Source: Phycicoccus sp. Soil748 (GTDB taxonomy: Bacteria; Actinomycetota; Actinomycetes; Actinomycetales; Dermatophilaceae). From it: 64,000 nucleotides of DNA. Of this stretch, positions 44,419-53,401 are shown in pieces (position 1 is the stretch's first letter; every line of letters starts with the position of its first letter). The position numbers were made by a program, and so were the translations under genes. Location of the stretch: NCBI RefSeq assembly GCF_001428025.1, contig NZ_LMSC01000005.1, positions 110,682 to 174,681 of the forward strand. The letters run 5' to 3'. The notes beneath the pieces were generated by a model. The model saw only the letters and a list, made by a program, of their open reading frames with translations, was not told the DNA's origin and made no database searches.

Positions 44419-45042
44419 ATGGTCGTGGCCGTGACCGCGCCTGAGCCCACGGGGATCGTCGTCCTCGTCTCCGGCTCCGGGACCAACCTCCAGGCCCTCA
44501 TCGACGCCACCGCAGACCCTGCGTACGGCGTGCGGATCCTCGCCGTCGGCGCCGACCGGGCCGGCATCTCGGGCCTGCACCGTGCGGCGGCCGCCGGCAT
44601 CCCGACGTTCGTCTGTCGAGTCGAGGACCACCCCACCCGAGCCGACTGGGACGCCGTGCTCGCCGAGCGGATCGCCGACCACCAGCCGGCGTTCGTCGTG
44701 TCGGCGGGCTTCATGAAGATCCTCGGCCCACGGGTCCTGGGCGAGCACGTCGTGCTCAACACCCACCCGGCGCTGCTGCCCGCGTTCCCCGGCGCCCACG
44801 CCGTACGCGATGCGCTCGCGGCCGGCGCCACGGTCACGGGGTGCACCGTCCACGTCGTCGACGCGGGGGTCGACACCGGACCCGTGCTCGCCCAGACCAC
44901 CGTCGAGGTGCGGCCTGACGACACCGAGGACGCGCTGCACGAGCGCATCAAAGCCGTCGAGCACCCGTTGCTCGTCAACATCGTGGGCCGCGCGGCCCGC
45001 GAGGGAATCACCGTCACCGATGGGAAGGCCAGCATTCCGTGA
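44419..45042 (+). CDS. purN: Phosphoribosylglycinamide formyltransferase (folate-dependent)
   Basis: A 207-residue PurN of normal length. The substrate-phosphate loop is [16 protein letters not shown] (about residues 12-27) and the catalytic Asn-His-Asp set is in [20 protein letters not shown] and [16 protein letters not shown]. It transfers the formyl group of 10-formyl-THF to GAR, step 3 of IMP synthesis. The start is taken at ATG 44419; GTG 44431 is equally possible because no Shine-Dalgarno decides between them. It overlaps purH by 4 bases (GTGA). Confidence 0.95.
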   Translation: MVVAVTAPEPTGIVVLVSGSGTNLQALIDATADPAYGVRILAVGADRAGISGLHRAAAAGIPTFVCRVEDHPTRADWDAVLAERIADHQPAFVVSAGFMKILGPRVLGEHVVLNTHPALLPAFPGAHAVRDALAAGATVTGCTVHVVDAGVDTGPVLAQTTVEVRPDDTEDALHERIKAVEHPLLVNIVGRAAREGITVTDGKASIP

Positions 45043-46661
45043 CCCAGCAGTCCAGCCCCCAGCCCGCTGACGACGCAGGACGGCGCCCCGTGCGCCGGGC
45101 GCTCGTCTCCGTCTACGACAAGACCGGGCTGGAGGAGCTGGCACGGGGGCTGCACGAGGCGGGCGTCGCCATCGTGTCGACCGGGGGGTCGGCGAAGCTC
45201 ATCGAGGGCCTCGGAATCCCGGTGACCGAGGTCGCGGACCTCACCGGCTTCCCCGAGTGCCTCGAGGGCCGGGTCAAGACGCTGCACCCGCGCGTCCACG
45301 CCGGCATCCTCGCCGACACCCGCAAGGACGACCACGTGCGCCAGCTCGAGGAGCTCGGGGTCGAGCCGTTCGAGCTGGTCGTGGTCAACCTCTACCCGTT
45401 CCGGGAGACGGTGGCCTCCGGCGCCGCCCCCGACCAGGTCATCGAGCAGATCGACATCGGCGGACCGTCGATGGTGCGGGCTGCGGCCAAGAACCACCCG
45501 AGCGTCGCCGTGGTCACCGACCCCGCTGCATACGGCGCGGTGCTCGCCGCCGTCGCGGCCGGCGGGTTCACCCTCGCCGAGCGAAAGCTGTTGGCAGCAC
45601 AGGCGTTCGTGCACACCGCCGACTACGACAACGCCGTCGCCAACTGGATGGGAAACGTCTACACCGACACCTCCGACGGCACCGGGTTCCCGGCCTGGAC
45701 CGGTGCCACCTTCACCCGCGCGGCGGTCCTGCGCTACGGCGAGAACCCGCACCAGAAGGCGGCTCTCTACCGCCACTGGCGTGGCGGCGTCGCCTCGGCC
45801 GAGCAGCTGCACGGCAAGGAGATGTCCTACAACAACTACGTCGACACCGACGCCGCCGTGCGTGCCGCCCACGACCACGGCGACCAGCCGACCGTCGCGG
45901 TCGTCAAGCACGCCAACCCCTGCGGCATCGCGGTCGGGTCGAGCATCGAGGAGGCGTATGCAGCCGCGCACGCCACGGACCCCGTGTCCGCCTTCGGCGG
46001 CATCATCGCGGCGAACCGCACCGTGAACCGTGCGATGGCCGACCAGGTCAAGGACGTCTTCACCGAGGTCATCATCGCCCCGGACTTCGACGCCGATGCC
46101 CTGGAGGTGCTGCAGGCGAAGAAGAACATCCGGATCCTGCGCCTGCCCGCAGACGCCACCCGCACTGCCGACGCCATCGAGATGCGCCCCATCAGCGGTG
46201 GGGTGCTCCTGCAGACCGTCGACAAGGTCGACGCGGTCGTGGAGGGCGACAAGCCCGGCGGCGACGACCCGTCGCGCTGGACCCTGGTGTCCGGCGAGGC
46301 GGCCGACGAGGCGACACTGGCCGACCTCGCGTTCGCGTGGCGCTCGGTGCGGGCCGTGAAGTCCAACGCGATCCTGCTCGCCAAGGACGGTGCCGCCGTC
46401 GGCATCGGCATGGGCCAGGTCAACCGCGTCGACTCCTGCCACCTCGCGGTGTCGCGGGCCGGTGCCGACCGTGCGCGTGGTGCGGTGGCGTCGTCGGACG
46501 CGTTCTTCCCGTTCGCCGACGGCCTGCAGGTGCTGCTCGACGCTGGCGTGCGCGCGGTCGTCGCGCCCGGCGGGTCGATGCGCGACGCCGAGGTCATCGA
46601 GGCGGCCAAGGCGGCTGGCGTCACGATGTACTTCACCGGCACCCGCCACTTCGCCCACTGA
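45039..46661 (+). CDS. purH: Bifunctional AICAR transformylase / IMP cyclohydrolase
   Basis: A 540-residue bifunctional enzyme of normal length. The N-terminal IMP cyclohydrolase (MGS-like) domain contains [20 protein letters not shown] and [20 protein letters not shown], and the C-terminal AICARFT domain contains [20 protein letters not shown], with the catalytic Lys-His pair, and CATVGMY-like [13 protein letters not shown] at the end. It performs the last two steps of IMP synthesis. GTG 45039 overlaps the purN stop, so the two are coupled. Confidence 0.97.
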   Translation: MTQQSSPQPADDAGRRPVRRALVSVYDKTGLEELARGLHEAGVAIVSTGGSAKLIEGLGIPVTEVADLTGFPECLEGRVKTLHPRVHAGILADTRKDDHVRQLEELGVEPFELVVVNLYPFRETVASGAAPDQVIEQIDIGGPSMVRAAAKNHPSVAVVTDPAAYGAVLAAVAAGGFTLAERKLLAAQAFVHTADYDNAVANWMGNVYTDTSDGTGFPAWTGATFTRAAVLRYGENPHQKAALYRHWRGGVASAEQLHGKEMSYNNYVDTDAAVRAAHDHGDQPTVAVVKHANPCGIAVGSSIEEAYAAAHATDPVSAFGGIIAANRTVNRAMADQVKDVFTEVIIAPDFDADALEVLQAKKNIRILRLPADATRTADAIEMRPISGGVLLQTVDKVDAVVEGDKPGGDDPSRWTLVSGEAADEATLADLAFAWRSVRAVKSNAILLAKDGAAVGIGMGQVNRVDSCHLAVSRAGADRARGAVASSDAFFPFADGLQVLLDAGVRAVVAPGGSMRDAEVIEAAKAAGVTMYFTGTRHFAH

Positions 46662-46737
46662 CGGGAACGGCCCCGGGCCCACTCGCCACCCCTTCACGCC
46701 GCTCCTTCACCCCGCTCCGTGCGGCCCTCCTTCCGAC

Positions 46738-46783
46738 ATTGGGGGCCGAAAGGTGCTGAATACCGCACCTTTCGGCCCCCAAT
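46738..46783. repeat. 46-nt perfect hairpin, copy 2 of a dispersed family
   Basis: Perfect 19-base arms (46738-46756 and 46765-46783) and an 8-base loop, identical in dimensions to the element at 26084. The left arm, ATTGGGGGCCGAAAGGTGC, differs from copy 1 at a few positions, and every change is matched in the right arm. It lies 76 bases after purH. Confidence 0.95.
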
Positions 46784-46876
46784 CTCGGGTCGGTGGCAGG
46801 GCTGGCGCACGTGCTCAGCCGCGTGGGACCGTTGCACCAGGCCGACACGTGCGTGCGGCCATGAGGGGGTGGCGCG

Positions 46877-47053
46877 GTGTTCTGGATCGTGATCGGGGTT
46901 GTCCTGGTAGTCATGCTCGGTTTCGCCTGGTTCTATGACCGCAAGTGGGGTGGCGACCCCAGCTCCCCGCCGTCGCAGACTCGAGCCCAGGCCGAGTCCG
47001 ACCAGGCCTGGACCGCCTACCAGAGCGGTGGCGGGAACAACCCGGGCCTCTGA
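46877..47053 (+). CDS. Small membrane protein (58 residues)
   Basis: Starting at GTG 46877, a 58-codon frame encodes an N-terminal hydrophobic helix (FWIVIGVVLVVMLGFAWFYD) and a hydrophilic tail with GGDPSSPPSQTRAQAESDQA and a Gly/Asn-rich end. A Shine-Dalgarno-like GAGGGGGTGG precedes it. It is short, but the clean helix-then-tail form with an aromatic-basic edge (WFYDRK) is typical of a single-pass protein. I do not recognise the family. Confidence 0.55.
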   Translation: MFWIVIGVVLVVMLGFAWFYDRKWGGDPSSPPSQTRAQAESDQAWTAYQSGGGNNPGL

Positions 47054-47059
47054 CGCGTC

Positions 47060-47200
47060 ACCCCAGCACACCCTCACTGTGATCACTCAGCGCCGCCGCG
47101 ACCACTGCCTCAGCGCAACACGCCGTCACTGTGATCAGTTGGTGCTGCGGTGACACCCGACCCAACGCAACACGCCGTCACTGTGATCACGCAGCGCCGT
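47060..47200. repeat. Three degenerate copies of a 52-bp repeat
   Basis: The core TCACTGTGATCA occurs at 47074, 47126 and 47178, exactly 52 bases apart. Around it ACACGCCG or ACACCC stands on the left and CAGCGCCG or GTGCTGCG on the right, so whole 52-bp units are partly conserved. The block fills most of the gap between the convergent small ORF and the ring-opening amidohydrolase gene. Confidence 0.85.
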
Positions 47201-47237
47201 CGGGGAGGGACGGGTCGGGGCGGCTGCCCCGCGAGGG

Positions 47238-48389
47238 TCAGCTCGGCTGGGGACCGCGGTAGCCGGTGGGGTCGCCGGAGCCGAGGTCGACGATGGCGGC
47301 GACGGGGCCTCCACCGTCAGGGCCCTGGTGGGCAGCCGACACCGACACGAAGACAGCGGGGTCGCCGGTCACCGAGGCGGTGACGCCGCCCACGGCCGAC
47401 TTGATCTGGCGGTGCCAGTGCACGTCGGAGTCGTCGAGCATGGCGTTGCGGCGCCCGCGGACCTGGCCGTCCTGGCTGGCCTCGCACTTGAGGAACACGT
47501 TGACCAGTCGGCCCTGCAGGTCGGACGAGTGCGGACGGTCGGGCAGGTCGAGGCCGGCGTCCTTGATGGCGGCCCACACGCCGTCGGCGTCGAGCGCGTC
47601 GCGCATGACGGAGTGGCCGATGCGGTAGCGGCCGCCGATGCCCCGGGCGTTGCCGACGACGACGACCTGCGCCCGGTCGAGCTCGACACCGGACGAGCAC
47701 GACGCCACCGACGAGAACAGCGACCGGTCGCGCAGCACGTCCTCGTCGCGGGGCATCTCGATCTCCCCGAGGGCGACCGCGATACCCAGGGCGGTCCCGC
47801 CGTTGGAGACGTCCATCGACGCGAGGGTGTCCTCGGTGAACACGTCGTGGCCGCGGCTCTTCGCGTCGCGGATGGTGTCGATGGTGAGCAGCGGCGTCTT
47901 GGTCTGCACGTAGTGGACGTCGCCGGGGTCGGTGATGCCGGCGCGCTCCATGGCCACCTTCACGGCGGCGGCCACCTTGGTGACCATGGCGGTGCGGCCG
48001 ATGTCCTCGGGCAGCAGCACGTCGCTCATCGCGAACCCGACGGTCAGCCGCGGCTCGTCGGACGGCTCGGCCTGGTCGTCAGGCACCGTCGCGAAGATCG
48101 TCGCGTGCGGGCTGATGATGCCGTCGGTGCCACCGGACCACACGATCGGGACCTGCTTGACCTGCTCGGGGTCCGCGCCCTTGGCGACGAGCACCTCGCG
48201 GAACGCCCGGTCGGCGATGATCCGCGTGTAGTCGTTGACACCGCCGTTGCCCTCGGTCTTGCCGATGACGGCGATGACCCGGCCGGCCTCGATGACGCCG
48301 TCGTCGATGAGCTTGGCCAGCTCGCTGGCGTCGGTGACGCTGTACAGCGGCACCTTACGGACCTCGATGGGCTCGGGCACGTGACTCAC
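47238..48389 (-). CDS. Ring-opening amidohydrolase (cyanuric acid/barbiturate hydrolase family)
   Basis: A 383-residue protein of the toblerone-fold cyanuric acid hydrolase/barbiturase family. All three Lys-Ser active units can be read: KTEGNGG with [22 protein letters not shown] with [10 protein letters not shown]; and VFLKCEAS with [18 protein letters not shown]. It should therefore open a cyclic ureide or imide ring, such as barbiturate or cyanurate; which one is not decided by sequence. GTG 48389 overlaps the carbamate kinase stop. Carbamate kinase and a PucR regulator lie upstream on the same strand, which supports a nitrogen-heterocycle catabolic role. Confidence 0.9.
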   Translation of the reverse strand: MSHVPEPIEVRKVPLYSVTDASELAKLIDDGVIEAGRVIAVIGKTEGNGGVNDYTRIIADRAFREVLVAKGADPEQVKQVPIVWSGGTDGIISPHATIFATVPDDQAEPSDEPRLTVGFAMSDVLLPEDIGRTAMVTKVAAAVKVAMERAGITDPGDVHYVQTKTPLLTIDTIRDAKSRGHDVFTEDTLASMDVSNGGTALGIAVALGEIEMPRDEDVLRDRSLFSSVASCSSGVELDRAQVVVVGNARGIGGRYRIGHSVMRDALDADGVWAAIKDAGLDLPDRPHSSDLQGRLVNVFLKCEASQDGQVRGRRNAMLDDSDVHWHRQIKSAVGGVTASVTGDPAVFVSVSAAHQGPDGGGPVAAIVDLGSGDPTGYRGPQPS

Positions 48390-49354
48390 CTGTCTGTCGG
48401 AGTGGATGTCGTTGCAGTTGTCGGGGACTCGATGATGGTGCCCACCTCACCCGCGACGGCGTCGGCGATGCGGTCGAGGGCGGTGATCACGCTGCGGCGG
48501 CCTCCGGCGCGGACGAACCGGAGCGCGGCCTCGACCTTGGGGCCCATGGAGCCGGACGCGAACTCGCCGTCCGCGGCATACCCCTCCATCTCCTCGAGGG
48601 AGACGCGGCCGAGGGGGCGCGCCCGCTCGGTGCCGAAGCCGACCTCGGCGTGCTCCACGTCGGTGGCGGTCACGAGGATGTCGGCGTGCAGCGCGCGGGC
48701 GAGCACGGCGGCGGTGAGGTCCTTGTCGATGACGGCCTCGACGCCGTGGACCGTGCCGTCGGCCCCGCGCGCGACGGGTATGCCGCCGCCACCGGCCGCG
48801 ATGACGACGTAGCCCGCGCGGAGCAGGGTGCGGACGGCGTCGGTGTCGAGCACCTCGAGGGGTTCGGGGGAGGCGACCACGCGGCGCCAGCCGTGCGCGC
48901 CCCGGTCCTGCCAGGTCTCGCCGTGGTCGATGAGGCGCTGAGCCTGCTCGCGGGGCAGGAACCTGCCCACGGGCTTGGTCGGGTGGGTGAACCCGGGGTC
49001 GGAGGCATCGACGAGCGTGCGGGTGACCAGTGCGGCGGCCCGGCGGTCGAGGCCGCGCTCGGCGAAGGCGGCCTCCAGCGCGTCGACCGCAGTGAAGCCG
49101 ATGGTCCCCTGGGTCTGGGCGCCGCACCAGTCCAGCGGCACCGGTGGCACGACGTGCGCGGCGAGCTCGTTCTTGACGAGCAGGTTGCCCACCTGGGGGC
49201 CGTTGCCGTGGGTGACGACCACCTCGTGCCCCGCCTCGACGACGTCGGCCACGCACTGCATCGCCCGCCAGATCGCCTCGCGCTGCGCCTGCGGGGTGGC
49301 GCTGCCGTCCGGGCCGGTCATGGCGTTGCCCCCGAGGGCGACGAGGACCAGCAT
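48386..49354 (-). CDS. arcC: Carbamate kinase
   Basis: A 322-residue amino-acid-kinase-fold protein of normal length. It begins [16 protein letters not shown] and has [16 protein letters not shown] near residue 50, [36 protein letters not shown], a [13 protein letters not shown] segment and [15 protein letters not shown]. It makes ATP and carbamate from carbamoyl phosphate in catabolism. ATG 49354 is preferred since GGAGG precedes it by five bases. It overlaps the ring-opening amidohydrolase start by 4 bases, so the two enzymes are co-expressed. Confidence 0.93.
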   Translation of the reverse strand: MLVLVALGGNAMTGPDGSATPQAQREAIWRAMQCVADVVEAGHEVVVTHGNGPQVGNLLVKNELAAHVVPPVPLDWCGAQTQGTIGFTAVDALEAAFAERGLDRRAAALVTRTLVDASDPGFTHPTKPVGRFLPREQAQRLIDHGETWQDRGAHGWRRVVASPEPLEVLDTDAVRTLLRAGYVVIAAGGGGIPVARGADGTVHGVEAVIDKDLTAAVLARALHADILVTATDVEHAEVGFGTERARPLGRVSLEEMEGYAADGEFASGSMGPKVEAALRFVRAGGRRSVITALDRIADAVAGEVGTIIESPTTATTSTPTDR

Positions 49355-49504
49355 GGCCACCTCCCCACGGTTCGCCGGACGACTGTGCGGCGAGCCTAGG
49401 GACGGCTCGCAGCGCCTGACCTCGGCAGGACCTGCCCAACGCGCGAGGGTGCGTTGGCAGATGTGCGCGCCCGACCGCCGGGTCGAGCGTGGCCCGGAGG
49501 GCGG

Positions 49505-50725
49505 TCAGCCGAGCGCGACGACCAGGTCGCGCACGGTGTCCGGGTCGTCCAACGAGTCCCCGAAGAGCTCGCGCAGCTGCCCGACGCGGTAGCGCACCGT
49601 CTGCGGGTGGACGAACAGCGCCTCGGCGACGGCCTCGCGCGTGCCTCGGTGGAGCAGCCACAGCCGCAGCGTCTCCTCGAGCTTCTCGCGGGCCACGGGC
49701 GTGAGGTCGTCCAGCGGGGCGAGCGACGTGCGCCGCAGGTCGGCGAGCGCCTCGGGGTCGGCGCCCCGCACGAGGTCGGCCAGGTGCGCCTCGGTGTCGT
49801 AGGCAGCGGGTGCGGGTGCGCCGCGGGCGTGCAGCAGGCGGTGGGCCCGCAGTGCCCGGCGGTAGGACCCGACAGTGAGCAGCCACGGGCGGGACGGACC
49901 GACGACGACGGCCCGGGCGCCGATCGAGCGCACGAGCCTGGCACGGGCGCCGGGGGAGAGATCGGGCACGAGGAACGCGGCCACGTCCTCGTCAGGGGCA
50001 GTGTCGGGCAGGTCCTCGGCGAGGACCAGCGACCTCGTGTCGACCAGGCCGCGCACCACGTGCAGGTCGGCGTCGCGCGTGAGCACCACGGTGAGGGTTG
50101 TGGGGCGCTCCCACCTCGCGCGGTCGGCCCTCCGCAGCAGCAGCTCCTCGGACGCCCCGCGCAGGAGGTCGAGCGCGAGGCGGTCGCGGTGCTGGCGCTG
50201 GAGCCGCTCGGACGTCGCCAGCTCGTCGGCGTGGCCGGCGACGCTGGCTGCCGAGAGCTCGTCGATGTAGGCGAAGACGAGCTCGGCGAACTGCGCGAGC
50301 AGCCCGGCGCCCATCCCGGCGTCCACCGCGACGGCCGAGAGCTCACGCCAGGAGACGCGGGCGCCCACGCGGTAGGCCGACAGGAGGGCGTCCACGCTGC
50401 GGCCGCTGCGGGCCTCGCCACGTCCCAGCTCGTAGGAGCCCTGCTGGGCGGGGCGCAGCGGGGTGCTCGCGTCGCCGGACCGGGCGGCGAGGGTGAGGAA
50501 GCTGCCGAGGGCCATCTGGACCGCGGCCTCGATGTTGTCCACCATGAAGCTGCGCGCGGCCGCGTAGACCGGCACCTCGACGATGATCGCGGCGACCGCG
50601 TGCTCCGCCACCCGGGGGAGCGCGGACCGCAGGGCACGCTGCACATCGGGTGAGAGGGTCAGGGCGGCGGCCCGGTCGGCGGTGACGGTGGCCGGTTCAA
50701 CCGCCGGGTCGGACTTTTTTGTCAT
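49505..50725 (-). CDS. PucR family transcriptional regulator
   Basis: A 406-residue regulator. An N-terminal region of about 330 residues with no familiar catalytic motif (VFAYIDELSAASVAGHADEL helix, then GGDEF-like fold region) precedes a C-terminal PucR HTH (LETLRLWLLHRGTREAVAEA-like, then VHPQTVRYRVGQLRELFG). PucR proteins often control purine, pyrimidine or amino acid catabolism. Being upstream of the carbamate kinase and ring-opening amidohydrolase genes on the same strand (150-base gap), it is the likely local regulator. ATG 50725 was taken as the start, because an upstream ATG would run into a 24-residue stretch without family features; Shine-Dalgarno support is weak either way. Confidence 0.75.
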   Translation of the reverse strand: MTKKSDPAVEPATVTADRAAALTLSPDVQRALRSALPRVAEHAVAAIIVEVPVYAAARSFMVDNIEAAVQMALGSFLTLAARSGDASTPLRPAQQGSYELGRGEARSGRSVDALLSAYRVGARVSWRELSAVAVDAGMGAGLLAQFAELVFAYIDELSAASVAGHADELATSERLQRQHRDRLALDLLRGASEELLLRRADRARWERPTTLTVVLTRDADLHVVRGLVDTRSLVLAEDLPDTAPDEDVAAFLVPDLSPGARARLVRSIGARAVVVGPSRPWLLTVGSYRRALRAHRLLHARGAPAPAAYDTEAHLADLVRGADPEALADLRRTSLAPLDDLTPVAREKLEETLRLWLLHRGTREAVAEALFVHPQTVRYRVGQLRELFGDSLDDPDTVRDLVVALG

Positions 50726-50800
50726 CTGCGAACAACTCTCTTCGGAGAACTCACCCTTGCCGGTCAGGATTTTAGACCCCTGGGTCGGCATGATGGAAGC

Positions 50801-51904
50801 ATGACCGCAGTTCTCCCCAGCCGCGTGACCCGCGGCACCCCCCGGCGGTCCCTGCGTGACGTCGTGGCCCGCGCCGCCGCAGCCGTCACCACGCCGGTCC
50901 TCCCCGCCGACTACCTCGACCTCATCGCCCCGCTGCGCAGCGGGGCCGACCTTCGCGGAAAGGTCGTCTCGGTCACCCCCGAGACCCGCCACGCCGCGAC
51001 GGTCCGCATCAAGCCCGGCCGCGGCTGGCGCGGGCACGTCCCCGGCCAGTACATCCGCATCGGCGTGGACGTCGACGGCGTCCGCAACTGGCGCGCCTAC
51101 TCCGTGACGTCCCTTGCGGGCGAGCCCGACGGCACCGTGTCGATCACCGTCAAGGCGATCGACGGCGGCAAGGTGAGCAACCACGTCGTGCGCGAGCTCA
51201 CCCCTGGCACGCTCATCCACCTCGACCAGGCGACCGGCGAGTTCACCCTCCCGGAGCAGCGGCCCCGCAAGGCGCTGTTCCTCACCGCCGGCAGCGGCAT
51301 CACGCCGGTCATGGGGATGCTGCGCAACCACCTGGCCGAGCTGCCCGACGCGGTGCTCGTGCACTCCGCACCGACTCGCGACGACGTCATCTTCGGCGCC
51401 GAGCTGCGTGACTGGGCCGAGGCCGAGTCGCTGAAGCTCGTGGAGCGGCACACCGAGACCGACGGGCTGCTGTCCGCCGCCGACCTCGACACCCTCGTGC
51501 CGGACTGGCGCGAGCGGGAGACCTGGTGCTGCGGGCCCACGGGCATGCTCGACGCGATGGAGGACCACTGGGCCCAGGCCGGCCTGGCCGACCGGCTCCA
51601 CACCGAGCGCTTCCGCCCGGTCGTCGTCGCCGAGGGCGAGGGCGGCACCGTCACCTTCCGCAAGAACGGCACCGTCGTCGAGGCCGACGGCGCGACCCCG
51701 ATCCTCGACGCCGGCGAGGAAGCCGGCGTCCTCATGCCCTCGGGCTGCCGCATGGGCATCTGCTTCGGCTGCGTGCTGCCGCTGCGCGAGGGCGCAGTCC
51801 GCGACCTGCGCAACGGCGAGCTCACCGTCGCCACCCCGGACGACGACGTCCGCATCCAGACCTGCGTGTCGGCAGCCGCCGGCGCCTGCGAGATCGACCT
51901 CTAG
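50801..51904 (+). CDS. Ferredoxin-type oxidoreductase partner of the desaturase
   Basis: A 367-residue reductase with an FAD domain (NWRAYSVTSLAGEPDG; RAYS motif, about residues 94-101), an NAD domain (LFLTAGSGITPVMGMLRNHL, CCGPTGMLDAMEDHW) and a C-terminal plant-type 2Fe-2S domain with cysteines in SGCRMGICFGCVLPLREG and IQTCVS. It passes electrons from NAD(P)H to the desaturase encoded 30 bases downstream. The pair resembles M. tuberculosis Rv3230c and DesA3 (Rv3229c). The start has GGAAGC immediately upstream. The gap to the divergent PucR gene is 75 bases. Confidence 0.9.
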   Translation: MTAVLPSRVTRGTPRRSLRDVVARAAAAVTTPVLPADYLDLIAPLRSGADLRGKVVSVTPETRHAATVRIKPGRGWRGHVPGQYIRIGVDVDGVRNWRAYSVTSLAGEPDGTVSITVKAIDGGKVSNHVVRELTPGTLIHLDQATGEFTLPEQRPRKALFLTAGSGITPVMGMLRNHLAELPDAVLVHSAPTRDDVIFGAELRDWAEAESLKLVERHTETDGLLSAADLDTLVPDWRERETWCCGPTGMLDAMEDHWAQAGLADRLHTERFRPVVVAEGEGGTVTFRKNGTVVEADGATPILDAGEEAGVLMPSGCRMGICFGCVLPLREGAVRDLRNGELTVATPDDDVRIQTCVSAAAGACEIDL

Positions 51905-51934
51905 ACCCCGGTCCTCGACCAGATGGGAGCAGAC

Positions 51935-53236
51935 ATGTCTGCCGCAACCACCGAAGGATTCGACCTCACGATCGACGGCGCCGCCGCCGGTACGCCCCGC
52001 GCGCCGCAGCGCACCAAGAGCGTCAACAGCCGCCTGTCCGTCGTGACGACCGAGCGTCGCCACAGCCCCAAGCCCTCCGGCAAGCCGGACCCTGCCGCGC
52101 ACCTCACCGCCGAGGACATCGAGGCCCTCGGCCTCGAGCTCGACGCGCTGCGCCAGGAGGTCCTCGACTCGCGCGGCACCCGCGACGCGGAGTACATCCG
52201 CAAGGTCCTGAAGTGGCAGCGCGGGCTGGAGATGAGCAGCCGAGCGGTGCTGCTGTTCTCGCTCTTCCCGCCGGCGTGGTTCGTCGGCACCGCCGGCCTG
52301 TCCGTGGCGAAGATCCTCGAGAACATGGAGCTCGGGCACAACATCATGCACGGGCAGTGGGACTGGATGCGCGACCCGCGGATCCACAGCCAGGAGTGGG
52401 AGTGGGACAACGCGTCCCCGTCGGAGTTCTGGAAGCACTCCCACAACCAGCTGCACCACACGTTCACCAACGTCATCGGCCGCGACAACGACCTCGGCTA
52501 CGGCATCATGCGCGTCGACGAGGACCAGCGGTGGACCCCGGCCTACCTCGGCCAGCCGGTCTACAACTTCCTCAACATGCTGTTCTTCGAGTACGGCATC
52601 GCCGCCTACGACCTCGAGCTCGGGGCCTACGTCAAGGGCCGCGGCAAGCCCAAGGAGGTGTTCCGCAAGGACGCCAACAAGGTCCTCAAGAAGATCGGCC
52701 GCCAGGTCCGCCGCGACTACCTGATCCACCCGCTGCTGTCGGGGCCGTCGTTCTTCCACACCCTCGGTGCGAACTTCGTCGCCAACACGGTGCGCAACGT
52801 GTGGACCCACTCCGTCATCATGTGCGGCCACTTCCCCGAGGGCGTCGAGACCTTCGCCAAGACCTCCATCGAGGGCGAGACCCGCGGCGAGTGGTACCTG
52901 CGCCAGATGGTGGGCTCGGCCAACATCAGCGGCAGCCCGGCGATGCACCTCATGACCGGCAACCTGTCGCACCAGATCGAGCACCACCTCTTCCCCGACC
53001 TCCCCAGCAACCGCTACAAGGAGATCGCGCCGCGCATCCAGGAGATCTGCGAGCGCTACGGCCTGAGCTACACCACGGGCCCGCTCCCGAAGCAGGTCGC
53101 CTCCGCGTGGAAGCAGGTCGTGACCCTCTCGCTGCCCAACCCGCAGCCGGGCCGGACCCGGGTGTCGATCGCGGCCGAGGCCGTGGGCAAGCGCGTTCGC
53201 CGCAAGCTGCGCCGCCCCGCACCGCGCACCGCCTGA
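51935..53236 (+). CDS. Membrane fatty-acid (acyl-CoA) desaturase, DesA3-like
   Basis: A 433-residue membrane di-iron desaturase. The histidine boxes are MELGHNIMHGQWDW (about residue 130), WKHSHNQLHHTFTN and LSHQIEHHLFPDLPS. Hydrophobic segments flank boxes one and two (RAVLLFSLFPPAWFVGTAGL, QPVYNFLNMLFFEYGIAAYD). Stearoyl-CoA Δ9 desaturation is the likely reaction by analogy to DesA3. ATG 51935 is the start because GGGAG lies five bases upstream; ATG 51923 is an alternative. It lies 30 bases after the reductase gene and is probably co-transcribed. Confidence 0.92.
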   Translation: MSAATTEGFDLTIDGAAAGTPRAPQRTKSVNSRLSVVTTERRHSPKPSGKPDPAAHLTAEDIEALGLELDALRQEVLDSRGTRDAEYIRKVLKWQRGLEMSSRAVLLFSLFPPAWFVGTAGLSVAKILENMELGHNIMHGQWDWMRDPRIHSQEWEWDNASPSEFWKHSHNQLHHTFTNVIGRDNDLGYGIMRVDEDQRWTPAYLGQPVYNFLNMLFFEYGIAAYDLELGAYVKGRGKPKEVFRKDANKVLKKIGRQVRRDYLIHPLLSGPSFFHTLGANFVANTVRNVWTHSVIMCGHFPEGVETFAKTSIEGETRGEWYLRQMVGSANISGSPAMHLMTGNLSHQIEHHLFPDLPSNRYKEIAPRIQEICERYGLSYTTGPLPKQVASAWKQVVTLSLPNPQPGRTRVSIAAEAVGKRVRRKLRRPAPRTA

Positions 53237-53276
53237 CCTAGGGGCACCCAGGGCGCGCACCGTCCAGGTGGGGCGA

Positions 53277-53302
53277 CCCACCTCCCGTGAGGGGGAGGTG
53301 GG
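53277..53302. terminator. Hairpin between convergent desaturase and methyltransferase genes
   Basis: A perfect 10-bp stem (CCCACCTCCC, 53277-53286, and its complement 53293-53302) with a six-base loop lies 40 bases after the desaturase stop. It can terminate the desaturase transcript and perhaps the convergent one. Confidence 0.7.
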
Positions 53303-53401
53303 CCGCCTCGCCCGTATGGTGCGCGCCCTCGTGCGTCCCCCGCGCCGGTCCTGCGGGTTGGTCAGGGCTGACCGGTGGCCGGCGCCCGCCCCCCGGTCGC
53401 C

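Noticed and set aside
43296..46697. A 1133-codon minus-strand open frame over the F420 oxidoreductase, purN and purH
   Set aside because: It is entirely antisense to three confidently identified genes, has no motif and a composition (Arg/Val/Asp/Gly) typical of mirror frames.
47060..47200. The 52-bp-period repeat as a CRISPR array
   Set aside because: Units are degenerate, conservation extends through most of the period so there are no unique spacers, there are only three copies, and no cas gene lies in the window.
49505..53281. A very long open frame on the minus strand across the reductase and desaturase genes
   Set aside because: It lies antisense to two genes with clear motifs on the plus strand. 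In very GC-rich DNA such frames arise from codon bias. Only the part from 50725 down to 49505 carries PucR features.
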